Positions 1 to 10,542 of a stretch of DNA of 64,000 nt are shown here, piece by piece. The notes under the pieces were generated by a model, which saw only the letters and a program-made list of their open reading frames with translations, made no database searches and was not told the origin of the DNA. Every line of letters starts with the position of its first letter. Within the stretch, counting starts at the first letter, position 1. A program made the translations under genes and the position numbers. This stretch comes from Amoebophrya sp. A120 (lineage: Eukaryota > Sar > Dinophyceae > Syndiniales > Amoebophryaceae). The stretch lies in the NCBI GenBank assembly GCA_905178155.1, contig CAJINV010000001.1, positions 12,956,635 to 13,020,634 of the forward strand, read 5' to 3'.

Positions 1-1309
1 CTGTGGCTGGTCCCTTCAAGACACAATCTCTCTGGATTGCAGGAAACGACGGGCCATTGCTGCGACGGGTCTCGTCGTGGTCGTCGCGAGGACGTGAGTG
101 ACTAGTGCAAGAGCTTGCGATGTGGATGTCTTCTCCGGAACCGCGACAAGCAGAAAAGTTGAAGTTCTGCAATGCTTGTTCGCCTTCGATCTCTACCAGA
201 CTGCGTTCTGACCTGACATCATCATGGTCCATTATGACGAAAACTTCTTCTTCATCTTCCTCCTCAAGCGCGGTGGCACTGCCCGCTTCTCCTGCATTCG
301 CGCTAAATCGTACAGCTCCTGTACTACCTTGACCTCCTTGGGCATCTAGTACTTTATTGCAAGACGAACTTGAAGTGCTGGCTCCGGGTTCTTCTTCGGG
401 GTGGCCTGAGCGCAGACACACGTCGGCACCACACGATGCTTTCCCCGGAGTCGGACCTTTTCTTTGTCTTGCAGCTACTACAATCCGTTTGCGGAGGCAG
501 ATTGTGCATAAGACATCCATCTCAGTCCCATCTGCGCTCGCGCCCGAATCGCTCCAGCGGCTGCGATGAAAGGACGGCTGTCCGTTGTAGTGCATTAGTC
601 GGAGCGCTTCAAATACACGCAGCTCTTTCGAGGAAAATTCTTCTGCCGGTGCCTCAAGGAACCGAAACACAGACCCGTCTGCAAGAGTCTTCGAAATCAC
701 TTCTACCGAGCGGCGCGGCTCTGGCTGGCGTGTTGAAGAGGAGGAGCTCATCTTCAAAGTTGGTCTTTTCCTTTTGTTCAGCAGCAGGGGCTGCCTACTT
801 TCATCTTTCTCGTCCTTCATCAGCTCCATTCGATGCTGCGTCGGCACGGAGGCTAGCTGCAAATTTTCTCCAGCAGCGGCAAGAGCTGGATCGAAGTAAG
901 GAGTCTGTGTTAGCAACTCATCTGGTGCGCTGTAATCTTCGCTGGTCCTTATGTGCATGTCTTCGTTCCTCTTCCTGCTACCTGCGAAATTCGGGTATGG
1001 AGCGGTACTAGTGAGGCTGGGCTTGCGCTCTAGTCGTTTGTCTGTTGCATCCCGTTCCCATGCAATTGCAAGCTCAAAATGTGCGTCCTGATTGTACAGA
1101 TGCACGTCCTGATCTCTGCGTTCATCCGATGCAACGGGGTGGGAAATCGAAACGGACGTAAGCCTCACCGCATCACAGATCGTCGCGCCGGGACGTGCGC
1201 AGAGTGTTCTCCAGAGTAGATAAACACAGAGCGCGCAGTGCGGCCAGGCACCGGAGTTGTACCAACGCCAGCTGCTCGACACCGTAACCGTTCTCGTCCG
1301 GAACCTCAT
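1..1309 (-). CDS. Unknown protein, 5' part, truncated by window edge
   Basis: One open frame of 436 codons starts at an ATG at 1309 on the minus strand and stays open to base 1, so the 3' end is outside the window. The N-terminus (MRFRTRTVTV) is followed by a Trp- and Cys-containing stretch, then polar sequence and a CTIC motif near residue 250. Further on come an acidic run (EEEDEEEVF) and Ser-rich segments. An uninterrupted frame of this length at moderate GC strongly suggests coding, and the strand matches every neighbour. I recognise no family. The CxxC and later Cys/His residues could be part of a zinc-binding site, but this is a guess. The N-terminal 40 residues could be mis-assigned if an upstream exon exists. 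Confidence 0.6.
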   Translation of the reverse strand, partial: MRFRTRTVTVSSSWRWYNSGAWPHCALCVYLLWRTLCARPGATICDAVRLTSVSISHPVASDERRDQDVHLYNQDAHFELAIAWERDATDKRLERKPSLTSTAPYPNFAGSRKRNEDMHIRTSEDYSAPDELLTQTPYFDPALAAAGENLQLASVPTQHRMELMKDEKDESRQPLLLNKRKRPTLKMSSSSSTRQPEPRRSVEVISKTLADGSVFRFLEAPAEEFSSKELRVFEALRLMHYNGQPSFHRSRWSDSGASADGTEMDVLCTICLRKRIVVAARQRKGPTPGKASCGADVCLRSGHPEEEPGASTSSSSCNKVLDAQGGQGSTGAVRFSANAGEAGSATALEEEDEEEVFVIMDHDDVRSERSLVEIEGEQALQNFNFSACRGSGEDIHIASSCTSHSRPRDDHDETRRSNGPSFPAIQRDCVLKGPAT

Positions 1310-2177
1310 CCTTTGCAATTGCGATCGTTATTTACGGTTGTACTGGGGAAAACACTACAGCAGCGGTTTAGATTGATCTAAAAGCTAGAGTTGAAAATCC
1401 AAAGAAGTTGAAGTATAGGCATCAACATGAGCTCGACTGACACTTATCGCTGCTAATAACGGCGACGACTGCGACACATACCACGAAATCATAGACAGCC
1501 GCAGGTAGAAAGAGATGGATATAGAGTGGAGAAGTAGCAGGAAAACCACGGCGCAGCTTTGCACTACAGAAAGAGAAAGAGAAATGACTAATGACGAGTA
1601 AATCTTCGGTGTCGGCCCAGGTGGACGCCCTGGCCGCTGCATATACTCATCTTCGTGTGCAGTTATTGGCTTTCACCATGATCATCGACATCGAGAAATA
1701 ACTCCGTTTTCTTTTATCCGTTACTGTTTGCCTTTGCTGAAAAGTGGGTAGGAATAGTGCTAGCTAGATCATCACCTTCTGTCGCGAAAAAAATAGCTCA
1801 TATAGCATTGGATTCAGAGGAAAACATCAAAGAAACCTAGCTGCAGTCTGCACCCGCACTTTGGAACCAGTCTGTGTCTGGCAGGACTGTATACGATCTT
1901 CAGTGGCGCGACGAATCTGCTGGATGACGATTCGATCCTTGTCCTATGTATTCCTTGCCATCCACATGATCCACCTGCAAACATTAACTGAACAGCAATA
2001 GAAGAAGAATTGTACATCAAAAACAAATTCCCAAATCAGTTTCCGAGTCATGTCACTCGGACGATATTTATTGCATGCGCTTGCACACAGTCCAACATCT
2101 CTGGTGCTCAAAATAAAGCGACTGTCTTCATCAAGCCAGACTTGCACAGCACAGGCAACTACAGCACCTGTCCAGCG
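1310..2177. other. Intergenic, nothing recognised
   Basis: This is the stretch between the first gene's start and the ZW10 stop. It holds only short open frames with no codon bias or recognisable motif. It should contain the ZW10 3' UTR at its right end and the 5' flank of the left-edge gene. Confidence 0.5.
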
Positions 2178-4794
2178 TTAAGTATTCGTCGCAAAGAGCG
2201 GATCCGGGTGCTCAACGCGACTGAGTGCCTGCTGCAGCTGGTATTTCACATCGGTAAATGCAATGTCATCGTTTTCCAGCATCGGAATCAAGGTGCCAAT
2301 GACGTCGAAACAGGACGACCTACTGTCGTCGCCGAGTTTCACGCGCTGCGACAACAGCTGCTCGACCTGTACCCGCACGGAGGAGAACAAGTAGGAAATG
2401 CAGTTTCGGTCCGCCATTTCCCGCTCTCGCGTTGTCTGCTGTTCCGTGTTCATGGAGTTGCCTGTTGCAGAGGAAGGACCGCTGGTCAGCCCTGGCAATG
2501 GGTCGGTCCATCTGATCTGTTATTACCTGAAAATTGATACCCATCCGCATCCACAACTTTTTGAGTGACAAACAGACGAACTACTTTACGCGACCTGACT
2601 TCATGTTTTGCATGACAAATTGAGTTGGGAGCAGGGTTTAATTTTCAGGGAATATCTGTTCCTGGAAGAACTGCTCGTCCGAGGTTCTCGGCGCCCCGAT
2701 ATTGGTACTACTCCCCGCCAGAGCGGTTCCCCCGGAAAAATCTCCGGCATGGAACTGAGGCGAAATCGCTCCATTTGCTGCAAAAAGAGATGGCGACATT
2801 GCGTTTGCTGAAGATCCGCCGCCGAGGAGGAACGCAGTGCTCGAGCCCGTCGCTGTCCTTTCGTTGCTACTAGTATTATTTGAAGCCCCCGCTGAAGCTG
2901 ATCCCGATCCACTTGTGCCGCCGCCAGACGATGAGCTGCCGTTTTTACCGGAAGAGGAGGATGATGGCACCAGACTGCGGAGCAGCATCTCGAGGTACTG
3001 CTCGGTGAGCATACTGGTGACGGCGAGCAGCAGCTTTTTCGGCAACACGGCCGCAAAGGAGGACACCGCGGTGCGCAGGTACTGCAGCGAAGTCGACAAC
3101 ACGGCCTCCGCCGCGGCGTAGCTGGCGTCCTCGGAGATGGTCCGCATGTACTGCTGCAGGTGCTCGCACTTTTTGCCCAACTCCCTTCGCAGAAACTTGA
3201 GCAGCGTTACCAAGTGTGCCTGCCCCAATTTGCGGAGGGACGGCACCACGTCCACCAGCCAAGCCAGGGGCCGGTTGCTGCCGTGCTCGAAGGGTAGCAC
3301 GGTGAGGCAGAACGCGAAGTACAAGCAGTCGTTGTAGAAAATACCGCCGGAGAAGGGGTCGGCCGTCAGTTTCCCGCGGTGCACGTGCGGCCGGACCAGG
3401 AGAAACAGGGTGACCAGCTGCCGCGTCAGCATCTGCTGGTCTTTGGTCTGCGCAGGATCGCGGATGCCCAGACGGACCGAATTCCGGACTTCCTCCACCA
3501 GCCGCAGCACCGACTGGGATACGGCGCAGGGCGTCCACAGGTACTGTGCCAGGTCCTTGTCCAACCCGGCCATAAGCTTGTCGTTCTCCGACGTCGCCGA
3601 TACCTGCACGGTGGTCATGTCCTGCGACACCATCCAATTCCGCGCCTCTTCCAGAATCTTGGCGCGGGCCTGCACGCCGGTCTTCCGTTCCGCGGCCAGG
3701 CTGGTCAAACTGGCGTCCCGCGTGGTGTCTACGAAACCGAGCGCCGCAGCCTTGTTCTGGAACTCCAGCAGCAATTGGGGCTCGCCTGAGCAGTCGCGCA
3801 AATAGTCCACCAGCAGCGGCCACAGGTGCCGGCCCAGGGCAGCTAAAGCCTCGTTGTGCGCTAAAAAATCGCGGAGGTAGCCGATCATGCTACCGAGTAT
3901 GCCGAGCAGAAACTCCAAGCCCTCCTCCCCGGACTCGAGGCTTTCGTTCTCGTCCACGAAAGACCACACGGTCACCTCGTCGTGGGGCTTGAAAATGCGC
4001 GCCGACAGCTTTTTCCGTCGCGAGTCCACAAACAGCGGCGCCAAGATGTACTTGTGCATGCGCTCCGAGAGCCACTTGGTCTTACTCTCCAGAAGCTCCA
4101 TCGTGCGGAGGCCCTCCCACACCTGCAGATTCTTCTCACTGCGATTGATGCAGATCGTGTTGGGCAAAAAGCTGAAAATGTTCTGGAAATTGCGCTCCAT
4201 CCGCGACGAAAAAAGTACAGCTCGCTGCCGAAACTGCACCTCCAGCTGCCCCGCAATGTCCTGCAGGATTGCTGCGGCTGTGGAAGGATTCATTGATATT
4301 GTGTGTTGACGTTGAGTGTTTCGTTCCCGTTTGCACGATAGGGATAGTGGCAAAATTTTGAGGCACGAAAAAGCAACCTAGTACAGAAGATTTTTTCTTT
4401 AAAATCTGCTCCATGAAGATTCCTTTTGCAAGTGTCCTCTACATCATACTCCAAATCTTCTTCACTTTAAGTTCTACATCTACTTTTAGAACTTACGTTT
4501 TGTGCATGTGACGGTGGTTTCGAGAAGTATTTTCGCCTTCTGGTACTCGGCTGCGCACTGTTCGTACTTTCGCTCCCCGAGATGGGCGTCAAAATGTGCA
4601 AACAGGACCTGGAGCTGTACCACAGACACGAGAGCCTGCAGGTCCTCGCGTACGCCCAGTTCTCGAGGATGCAGCTGCTCCAGCCGGAGACTGATTTCCG
4701 TTTCCAGGTCGGTCAAATCTTCCAGAGTACAGCAAAAGTCGATGCTCCCAGGATCGCACGCCGCATACACGCGCGCTGTCAAGTCGGATTCCAT
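2178..4794 (-). CDS. ZW10: ZW10 kinetochore/vesicle-tethering protein, 3 exons
   Basis: The model is complement(join(2178..2516, 2656..4277, 4497..4794)), 752 codons plus stop. ZW10 belongs to the RZZ kinetochore complex and to the Dsl1/NRZ tethering complex at the ER. The diagnostic part is the central domain near 3.3 kb: a segment NDCLYFAFCLTVLPF, a hydrophobic VDVVPSLRKLGQAHL helix, and a predicted mostly helical protein of about the usual ZW10 length (700-780 residues). Intron 1 (4278..4496) is canonical: donor GTAAGT, acceptor CCACAG. Intron 2 (2517..2655) is an introner with a 7 bp direct repeat and no GT-AG, and the frame resumes exactly when one repeat copy is removed. Exon 2 ends in a Ser/Gly-rich low-complexity linker. 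The last exon (113 codons including the stop) is less conserved. The start ATG at 4794 is the first in frame. Confidence 0.78.
2517..2655 (-). mobile_element. Introner element in ZW10 (intron 2)
   Basis: On the coding strand the ends are ATTCCCTGAAAATT and AATTTTCAGGTAAT, inverted repeats of each other. The insert (2522-2653) is flanked by direct repeats AACAGAT (plus strand ATCTGTT at 2515-2521 and 2654-2660). Removing the insert with one repeat copy (139 bp) joins two frames, with CAG followed by ATC. Every splice position equivalent within the repeat lacks GT-AG. Two direct copies of a TTTGTCATGCA-like motif lie inside. Confidence 0.8.
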
Positions 4795-5671
4795 TGTGAA
4801 AATAAAGAAGTTGTACGTAGTTCTTGTGGGAAAAATATCACGGCTATGAAGTTCAAGTTGGCGCGTTTGCTTTTCGCTTTTCTATGAAAGGACTTGAAAT
4901 TATTGGTGCAAGAATGATGTTGAAGCAGCTCCGACGCGACGTGTTCAACACGCGCGGCCTTCTTCCGTGTGCGACCAACTGCATATGAAACTTCGACCTC
5001 GGACGCTGAGGAGGCGTCGAAGATCGATCGTCCTATTTGAAGCGCTCACGACGAGATAGAAAAAAAATCTGCAGGCTCACTTTTGGTGATGGTGCCATTT
5101 GCAACATCTGCAAATTTGCTGTCCTGTGAAGATTCGATCGACTTACCACGAACGAAGGCACGACAAATGTGAATGACTGAAACTGCAGCCGGCGTCAATC
5201 CTCGATTTGGCCCGACCACAATTGATGAGTGACGGACAAGAAAACTGAAAAGCCGCCCAGCGCGCCAAGCGGCTTCAAGGACAAGGTGTGAGTGTCGTTC
5301 GCTTCTTCGTCTCGTCCATTAAAGCAATTATAGGCCGCTTTTGTTGATGGCGCTTATACATAAGGATGCTCATCTGCTCCATCTGTATCGGCAACTTGCA
5401 GACATACCACCTCTAACTTGTCCGACACAACCAGGGGTCGGTCGTGTAACATCCACATCACAATCCACTTGACTTCTTCAACCTCGTCGGCTGCCAGCAG
5501 CAACATTACACTGGATGCGCTCTTTTTGCGTTTGCCTCGTGGCGAGATCCCGGCACTTCCTTTATTTCGCCACACCAGCCCGCCGGGGGCACGTGTGCCT
5601 GTAGTGCTGCAGTGTGCTTATACGAGGCTCTGAAGATGTTGTAGAGCAGGTTCTACCTCGTCCGCCCGCGG
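4795..5671. other. Intergenic, nothing firmly recognised
   Basis: A 73-codon minus-strand open frame at 5354-5575 lacks an ATG at its start and has no recognisable domain. The left part is AT-richer and probably ZW10 5' flank. The right part includes the 3' UTR of the S16 gene. Confidence 0.45.
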
Positions 5672-6397
5672 CTAAACCACATGGAGGCCCTTGCCGCCGC
5701 CACTTCGGTGGTATTCCTCTATGGCCAAGTCGTGCAATAACTGTCGCTGTTCCATCACCTGCTTGAGTTTCTCGTAGTGGCCCTTGGTCCGGCGGCCGAA
5801 AGGGGGAGGAGGCTCGGAAATCAAAGAAAAAAGCCTAAACTTGTTCACATCATCGCGGCTTTAGCATGCAAGTCGCACTCGAGTAGTGGATCTGCGATCG
5901 TGCAGTATGAGAGACAGCTGCTCTCGACGTTCCAGTAATTATGCGTGGCTCTGTTTTACTAGCTAGTTCATCGTCATCATGTAAGATCGACAGAACATTG
6001 TTATCAACCAATGCTACAAGCAGACTCGAAGAACTCGAAGTTGCTGCGAACAAATAAAGGTCTCGTTCTCGAATTTCGTATGCGGAATCAGGCCACTGAG
6101 CGCCAGAATATCCCGTACTGAATCGGACATGTCCGCTCCTACTCCGAGCCAAAATTTGACGCGCGAAAATCGAAGCCTGATCTCCTTAACATTCGTGAAC
6201 ACCTTTGGGGAGTAACTGCCCAACACCTCGATGTGTTTTCCGTTCCGGGGATCGCGCTGGTTGCAGGCAACAAGCTTGAAGAAGGGCTTGCTTGGTTTCC
6301 CCGCCGTTTGGAAGCGGAGGATCGGAGGCCCCCTTTCCTTGCTGTAGTAGGGCAAAAACATGCGCCGCACGAGAGAAGGTCGAGAAAGCGACAACAT
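5672..6397 (-). CDS. MRPS16: Mitochondrial-type small ribosomal subunit protein bS16
   Basis: Exon 1 (6086..6397) encodes a complete bS16 core. After a short extension come LRFQTAGKPSKPFFKLV, RDPRNGKHIEVLGSYSP, and the typical C-terminal segment with VGADMSDSVRDIL followed by LSGLIP. bS16 is a bacterial-type small-subunit protein, so a nuclear copy in a eukaryote serves an organelle, most likely the mitochondrion. A second coding segment at 5672..5818 (EPPPPFGRR, a Lys/Gln-rich helix, then HRSGGGKGLHVV and stop) reads like the C-terminal extension of mitochondrial S16. A join at ATT|TCC keeps frame (152 residues) and uses a TGATT direct repeat at both intron ends, but no GT-AG is available. 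The ATG at 6397 is the first in frame. The identity is secure; the exon junction is uncertain. Without splicing exon 1 would run to a stop at 6014. Confidence 0.85.
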
Positions 6398-7326
6398 ACT
6401 CTTTTTGACAGTACAACTCTCGAGGATCTGAAAAAACGAGGGAGAACAGTAGAAATCAGATGAGGTTTGGTTTCTTGTAAAAAACTAGTATCCTCTTCCT
6501 CGACGCAATGTGTATTGCCATCCTGTTCCGACTACGGGAGCGGATGGCGAATGGAACTATCGCTATGTCGATGGATCTCGTGTTCTGCGCAAATCTTTGC
6601 CAGAACGCTGCAACACTTTCGGCTTCTAGATCTAGATCATCCTAGTAAGCGAGGACACATAAACGACGACCGCTTCTTCATCTATAACTAGCAGGCTACA
6701 ACCAGCACTGAAGCCAGTCGATCTAAACATCTTTCGCTTTCCGATACACAAAAAGCAGAAACGTAAAAATATTTCAAGAACGTCGTGAACTACGAGCGAT
6801 CAAGATCGCGCAACTATTTGGATCACCAGAAGAGCAAGATACATTCATCCGAAGCGAACGAGACCGGGCAACACGACGACGGCGTTGACCAGAACGCCTC
6901 CTCATCCTTAACCTACATGCAGACAGTATGCGAGATAGCAAAAAAATCACAGGCACTTATTAGATTACCATGCAAAAACGCCGAGAACGCGGTTTCGGAG
7001 CGAGACGAGGAACAGCAACAGAGCCTGCCTGTAGCATTGCTTTGCTTCGATAAAGATCAAGTTTATGATATGATTATGAGTTGTTCTGTAACAGGCTTAG
7101 AAACTGCATGCGCAGCGAAGTCAGTTACTAGTAGTAAGTCTAAGTAGCATGAATGTCGTCCGGAAATCCACCCAGGTGGGCGTTATCTAGTATTGTCATT
7201 GGATTTTGACTGTCGTTTTCAGCTGTGTGTCTCCAACGAGACTGCCTTCGAAGAAAACTCAGCCATCGACCTGCACGCAAGCGCCGTCTGCTTGTACTAG
7301 CTGACCATTTTTTCTTGTCATTCGCT
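6398..7326. other. Intergenic; one doubtful plus-strand frame
   Basis: A 120-codon plus-strand open frame (6785-7147) begins at GTG and is hydrophilic with no recognisable domain. It would be the only plus-strand gene in the window, so I leave it uncalled. The rest holds short frames only. Confidence 0.4.
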
Positions 7327-10300
7327 TCATCTCGGTTGGCTACCTCGACCGCCCTGCTCCTGATCCTCGATCTTCAAAAACTGGCCGCCACAGACTTCCA
7401 TGAGCCACCTCGGCTCGATGGCCATCACGGTGCGCATGTAAGTTTTGGTCGTCGTCACCAGTTCGGTGAAGAGCACCACCTCGGGTGGCGGTTTGGCCTG
7501 GAACAGGACCGAGGTCGGGTGCACGCGCGCGTGCTGCCGCTCCGTGGCGGTGCAGTACTCGCCCGTCGTCTTAGAGGTGAGCATGGCCGTATGGGTGAAG
7601 TTGGCCTTCAAGAAACACTTCCGCACCACGTCCAGCTCCGCCCCGCAGGAGCCGATTTGCCGCACGTGCAAACTGTGCTCCAACAGCTCCTTCAGCTGTT
7701 CGCGTACCTTGTCCGCGCGCTGCAGCGCAAAAAAGTTCAGTCCGTAGTTGTGGCAAAAGGCCTTCTGGTGGTGGTATGTGGCCGCCTTGCGCCACTTTCG
7801 GTACACGTTTAACAGCGACAAGTGGTCGCCGCTGGGGTGCAGCAGCGTGTCGCGCAACTCCTTCTTTCGCTTGTCGTCGGTGATGTTCAAGTAGAAATGG
7901 GCGTCGATGCTGAGCATCGCCACGATGCTGAGCACCTCGGCAGTGCACTCGAAGGCGACGCTCTCTAGTAGAACCAGGCCGAACAACGGGTGCAGCGGCA
8001 ACCGAGCGAGCTTGTGGCCCAGCTCGGTCAGCTCCAGCTTCTTGTTCAGCGCGCCGATGCGCTTCAAGAAGAAGCAGGCCTTGATCATGTGCTGCTTCGG
8101 CGGCACGTCGAGGAAGGGGAACTTGTCCACCTGCGCAACGCCCAGGCTCTTCAGCAGCAAAAACAGCTGCGAGAACTCGGTGCGCAGAATCTCGGGCGGG
8201 GTTTGCGCCGCGAACTTCTGGAAGCAGGCCTCGGGGTAGATCCGGTAGCACTCACCGGGCGCCTCGCGGCCGGCACGCCCGCTGCGCTGGTCTGCCTGCG
8301 CCTTGCTGGTCTCGACCACTTTCAGGCACTCCACGCCGGTGGTGGGGTGCGCGATTTTGAGCTTCACATAGCCGGAATCTACGACGTAGCGGATGCCGGG
8401 GATCGTGATGGACGTCTCCGCAATGTTGGTCGCGAGCACCACCTTCCGTGCGTTCGGCGGCGCGGGCGTAAACACCGACATCTGCTGATCGAAGGGGAGA
8501 GCGGCGTACAGGGGGCAGATCAGAAGGTCAGGATCGAGGCTTTGGGTTTCCTGTCGGTTATTTTCTGTAACGAGGTTTTCATCATCAAGTTCGTCACTCA
8601 GCGGAGACGATATCATGTCAGCATCTTCCGCACCAGTAGTCTTTTCAGCGTGATCTTCAAGAACATCGGTGTCGGCGTCTTGGGCCGCCACTGGCGCTGC
8701 ATCTTGGTCCAGAATCTTGACTTCATCATTCGCAATATCGGCACTTCTTCGCGCAGCATCGGCTGCAACCTTACCATTCGCATTGTTGTTTTTCGCACTT
8801 CGCGCCCGGGCCAGAAGACGACTATCGATGTCGGTTCTGCCCACCACTGCGTCCTCACGGCGCTCGCCAAGGAATTCTTCTTCACCATTTTCGTTCTTCG
8901 CAGTCCCTGAAGATGCTCCTGCGGCAGCCTCATTCGACGTACTTTGCTCCATCCGCCGCCGCTCCTCCAGTAGTTGGCAGAGGGATTCGATGGCCTCTTG
9001 TCCTGGCAGGAAGCACAGGATGTCGCCGAACGCCGGTTTCGTCTTGTGCAGCTGCAAAATGGCCGTGGCACAAGCCAGCATGTAGTCGTCTGCGGGGGCG
9101 GGGGTGTAGTAAAGCTTCACCGGGTGCTGCCGTCCGTCAATTTTCAGCACCTCGGTTTTGAATTCATCCTGGAAAAACCCCCGGAAAGTCGCGACGTTCA
9201 GCGTTGCGCTCATAACGATCACCTTCAGTGGCGGCACGTTCCGCTGACTAGGCAGCAACTTTGGTCCTCCTGGTGCTCCACCTTCCAAATTCAGATTCAC
9301 CTGGCCCTCTGTAGAAGTACTACTTTCCGTTCTTGTGGCAGCCGCTTTTTGCTTACGAATGCGCAGGGCTTCCTTCACGAGACCCATTAGAATGTCCGTT
9401 TGGACGCTTCGCTCGTGCGCCTCGTCCAGAATTACACAGCTATAGTCCAGAAACGCCCGGTCCTGTACGGCCTCGCGGACAGCCATACCGTCCGTCAGAA
9501 ACAACACCTTGTTATTTGGCGCGCTGTAGTCCTGAAAACGGACGCGGTACCCGACCGCGCCATGGCCAAGAGTGGTGTGCATCTCGTCCGCCACGCGTGC
9601 AGCAACGCTAGTCGCGGCTACCCGCCGCGGCTGCGTGCACAAGATCTTGCGCTCCACCGCGCGCGCTAAGAATTGCGGCACCTGGGTGGTCTTACCGGAC
9701 CCCGTGGCAGACTGCAAAATCAGCACGTCGGTGTTGTTATAGGCTCGCAGAATCTCCTCTCGGTGTCGCACAACGGGTAGCAATCCGTCTGTTTGTAGTT
9801 CATCGGCGTCTTTCTGCAGCTTCGCAGGAGAAGCCTCTGAAGGTATATTTTCGTCCGCAGAATCCTTCGAAGAAGTGGGAGTGACACCCTGCTTTGCTGC
9901 TTTTCTTCTCTTCTTCTTAGTTGTTCTCGTATTTTGCATTAGCATTTCTTCATCCGCCTCCAATGCTGCGAGTGCGACGGGACGGTCCTGGACGGAGGGT
10001 GGGGCTGTTGATGACACACTGCTAATGGTCGTGTCCAATTTTCGTCGCTTTTTCTTCTTTATTATTGTTGATGTTGTTCCCTTTGAACAACTCGTCACTT
10101 CTATTTTTGTTGCAGGGGCAGAAGGAGAACGACAACGAGCGCCCCTAGCAGTACTAGCTGCGGATTCGTCATGGAGGAGCATTTTTATTGTCCCCTCTGT
10201 TGATCCCTGAACAACCCGCTCCCCCACGTCCGAATCTTCGTCAAGATCCTCATAATTCGTGCGCACAGCAGCTTCTACAGGTCGTCGTAATTCTGCCTTT

Positions 10301-10542
10301 TGTTGGCCACCGCCTTTGCTTTTTTTCCGAGTCGCGCGCGCACCAATCCGAGTTGTCAGGTGGTCTGCAACACATGGTCGGTCGTCTTCGATACTTCTGC
10401 CGGAGGACTCGTCGATTGATGCTACAACTGCTGCTCCTTCACTGGTGCTGCTACTTCTTCCACCTGGTGTAGTACTGGCACCGGTCACGGTCTGTCGCTT
10501 CAATGTCTTCGACTTTTTCCTCATTTTGATTTTCTCCTTCAT
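7327..10542 (-). CDS. DEAH-box RNA helicase, DHX33-like
   Basis: This is a single exon of 1071 residues. It is an ATP-dependent RNA helicase of superfamily 2, DEAH/RHA type; relatives DHX33 and Prp43/DHX15 act in ribosome biogenesis and splicing. The first 260 residues are low-complexity with KKKKRRK and KKKRRK basic clusters that could be nuclear or nucleolar signals. Motif I SATGSGKTTQVPQ is near residue 280, TQPRRVAA near 304, DEAH (VILDEAHERS) near 373 and SAT (VMSATLN) near 446. In the second RecA lobe are TNIAETSITIPG and QRSGRAGRE. The winged-helix, ratchet and OB-fold regions follow to the C-terminus. An acidic insert of about 130 residues splits the second RecA lobe between the FLPGQEAIE and LYAALPFDQQ segments. 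The start is the first ATG in frame; upstream codons are GTG or TTG. DHX33 is the closest family by overall layout, but I cannot exclude another DEAH subfamily. Confidence 0.9.
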   Translation of the reverse strand: MKEKIKMRKKSKTLKRQTVTGASTTPGGRSSSTSEGAAVVASIDESSGRSIEDDRPCVADHLTTRIGARATRKKSKGGGQQKAELRRPVEAAVRTNYEDLDEDSDVGERVVQGSTEGTIKMLLHDESAASTARGARCRSPSAPATKIEVTSCSKGTTSTIIKKKKRRKLDTTISSVSSTAPPSVQDRPVALAALEADEEMLMQNTRTTKKKRRKAAKQGVTPTSSKDSADENIPSEASPAKLQKDADELQTDGLLPVVRHREEILRAYNNTDVLILQSATGSGKTTQVPQFLARAVERKILCTQPRRVAATSVAARVADEMHTTLGHGAVGYRVRFQDYSAPNNKVLFLTDGMAVREAVQDRAFLDYSCVILDEAHERSVQTDILMGLVKEALRIRKQKAAATRTESSTSTEGQVNLNLEGGAPGGPKLLPSQRNVPPLKVIVMSATLNVATFRGFFQDEFKTEVLKIDGRQHPVKLYYTPAPADDYMLACATAILQLHKTKPAFGDILCFLPGQEAIESLCQLLEERRRMEQSTSNEAAAGASSGTAKNENGEEEFLGERREDAVVGRTDIDSRLLARARSAKNNNANGKVAADAARRSADIANDEVKILDQDAAPVAAQDADTDVLEDHAEKTTGAEDADMISSPLSDELDDENLVTENNRQETQSLDPDLLICPLYAALPFDQQMSVFTPAPPNARKVVLATNIAETSITIPGIRYVVDSGYVKLKIAHPTTGVECLKVVETSKAQADQRSGRAGREAPGECYRIYPEACFQKFAAQTPPEILRTEFSQLFLLLKSLGVAQVDKFPFLDVPPKQHMIKACFFLKRIGALNKKLELTELGHKLARLPLHPLFGLVLLESVAFECTAEVLSIVAMLSIDAHFYLNITDDKRKKELRDTLLHPSGDHLSLLNVYRKWRKAATYHHQKAFCHNYGLNFFALQRADKVREQLKELLEHSLHVRQIGSCGAELDVVRKCFLKANFTHTAMLTSKTTGEYCTATERQHARVHPTSVLFQAKPPPEVVLFTELVTTTKTYMRTVMAIEPRWLMEVCGGQFLKIEDQEQGGRGSQPR

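Noticed and set aside
370-1011. 213-codon plus-strand open frame
   Set aside because: It is the shadow of the minus-strand 436-codon frame, with no domain and the wrong strand for this block.
3379-3805. Plus-strand frames of about 130 codons opposite ZW10
   Set aside because: Antisense shadows of GC-rich ZW10 coding sequence.
6785-7147. 120-codon plus-strand frame
   Set aside because: Starts at GTG, no domain, would be the only plus-strand gene; not enough support.
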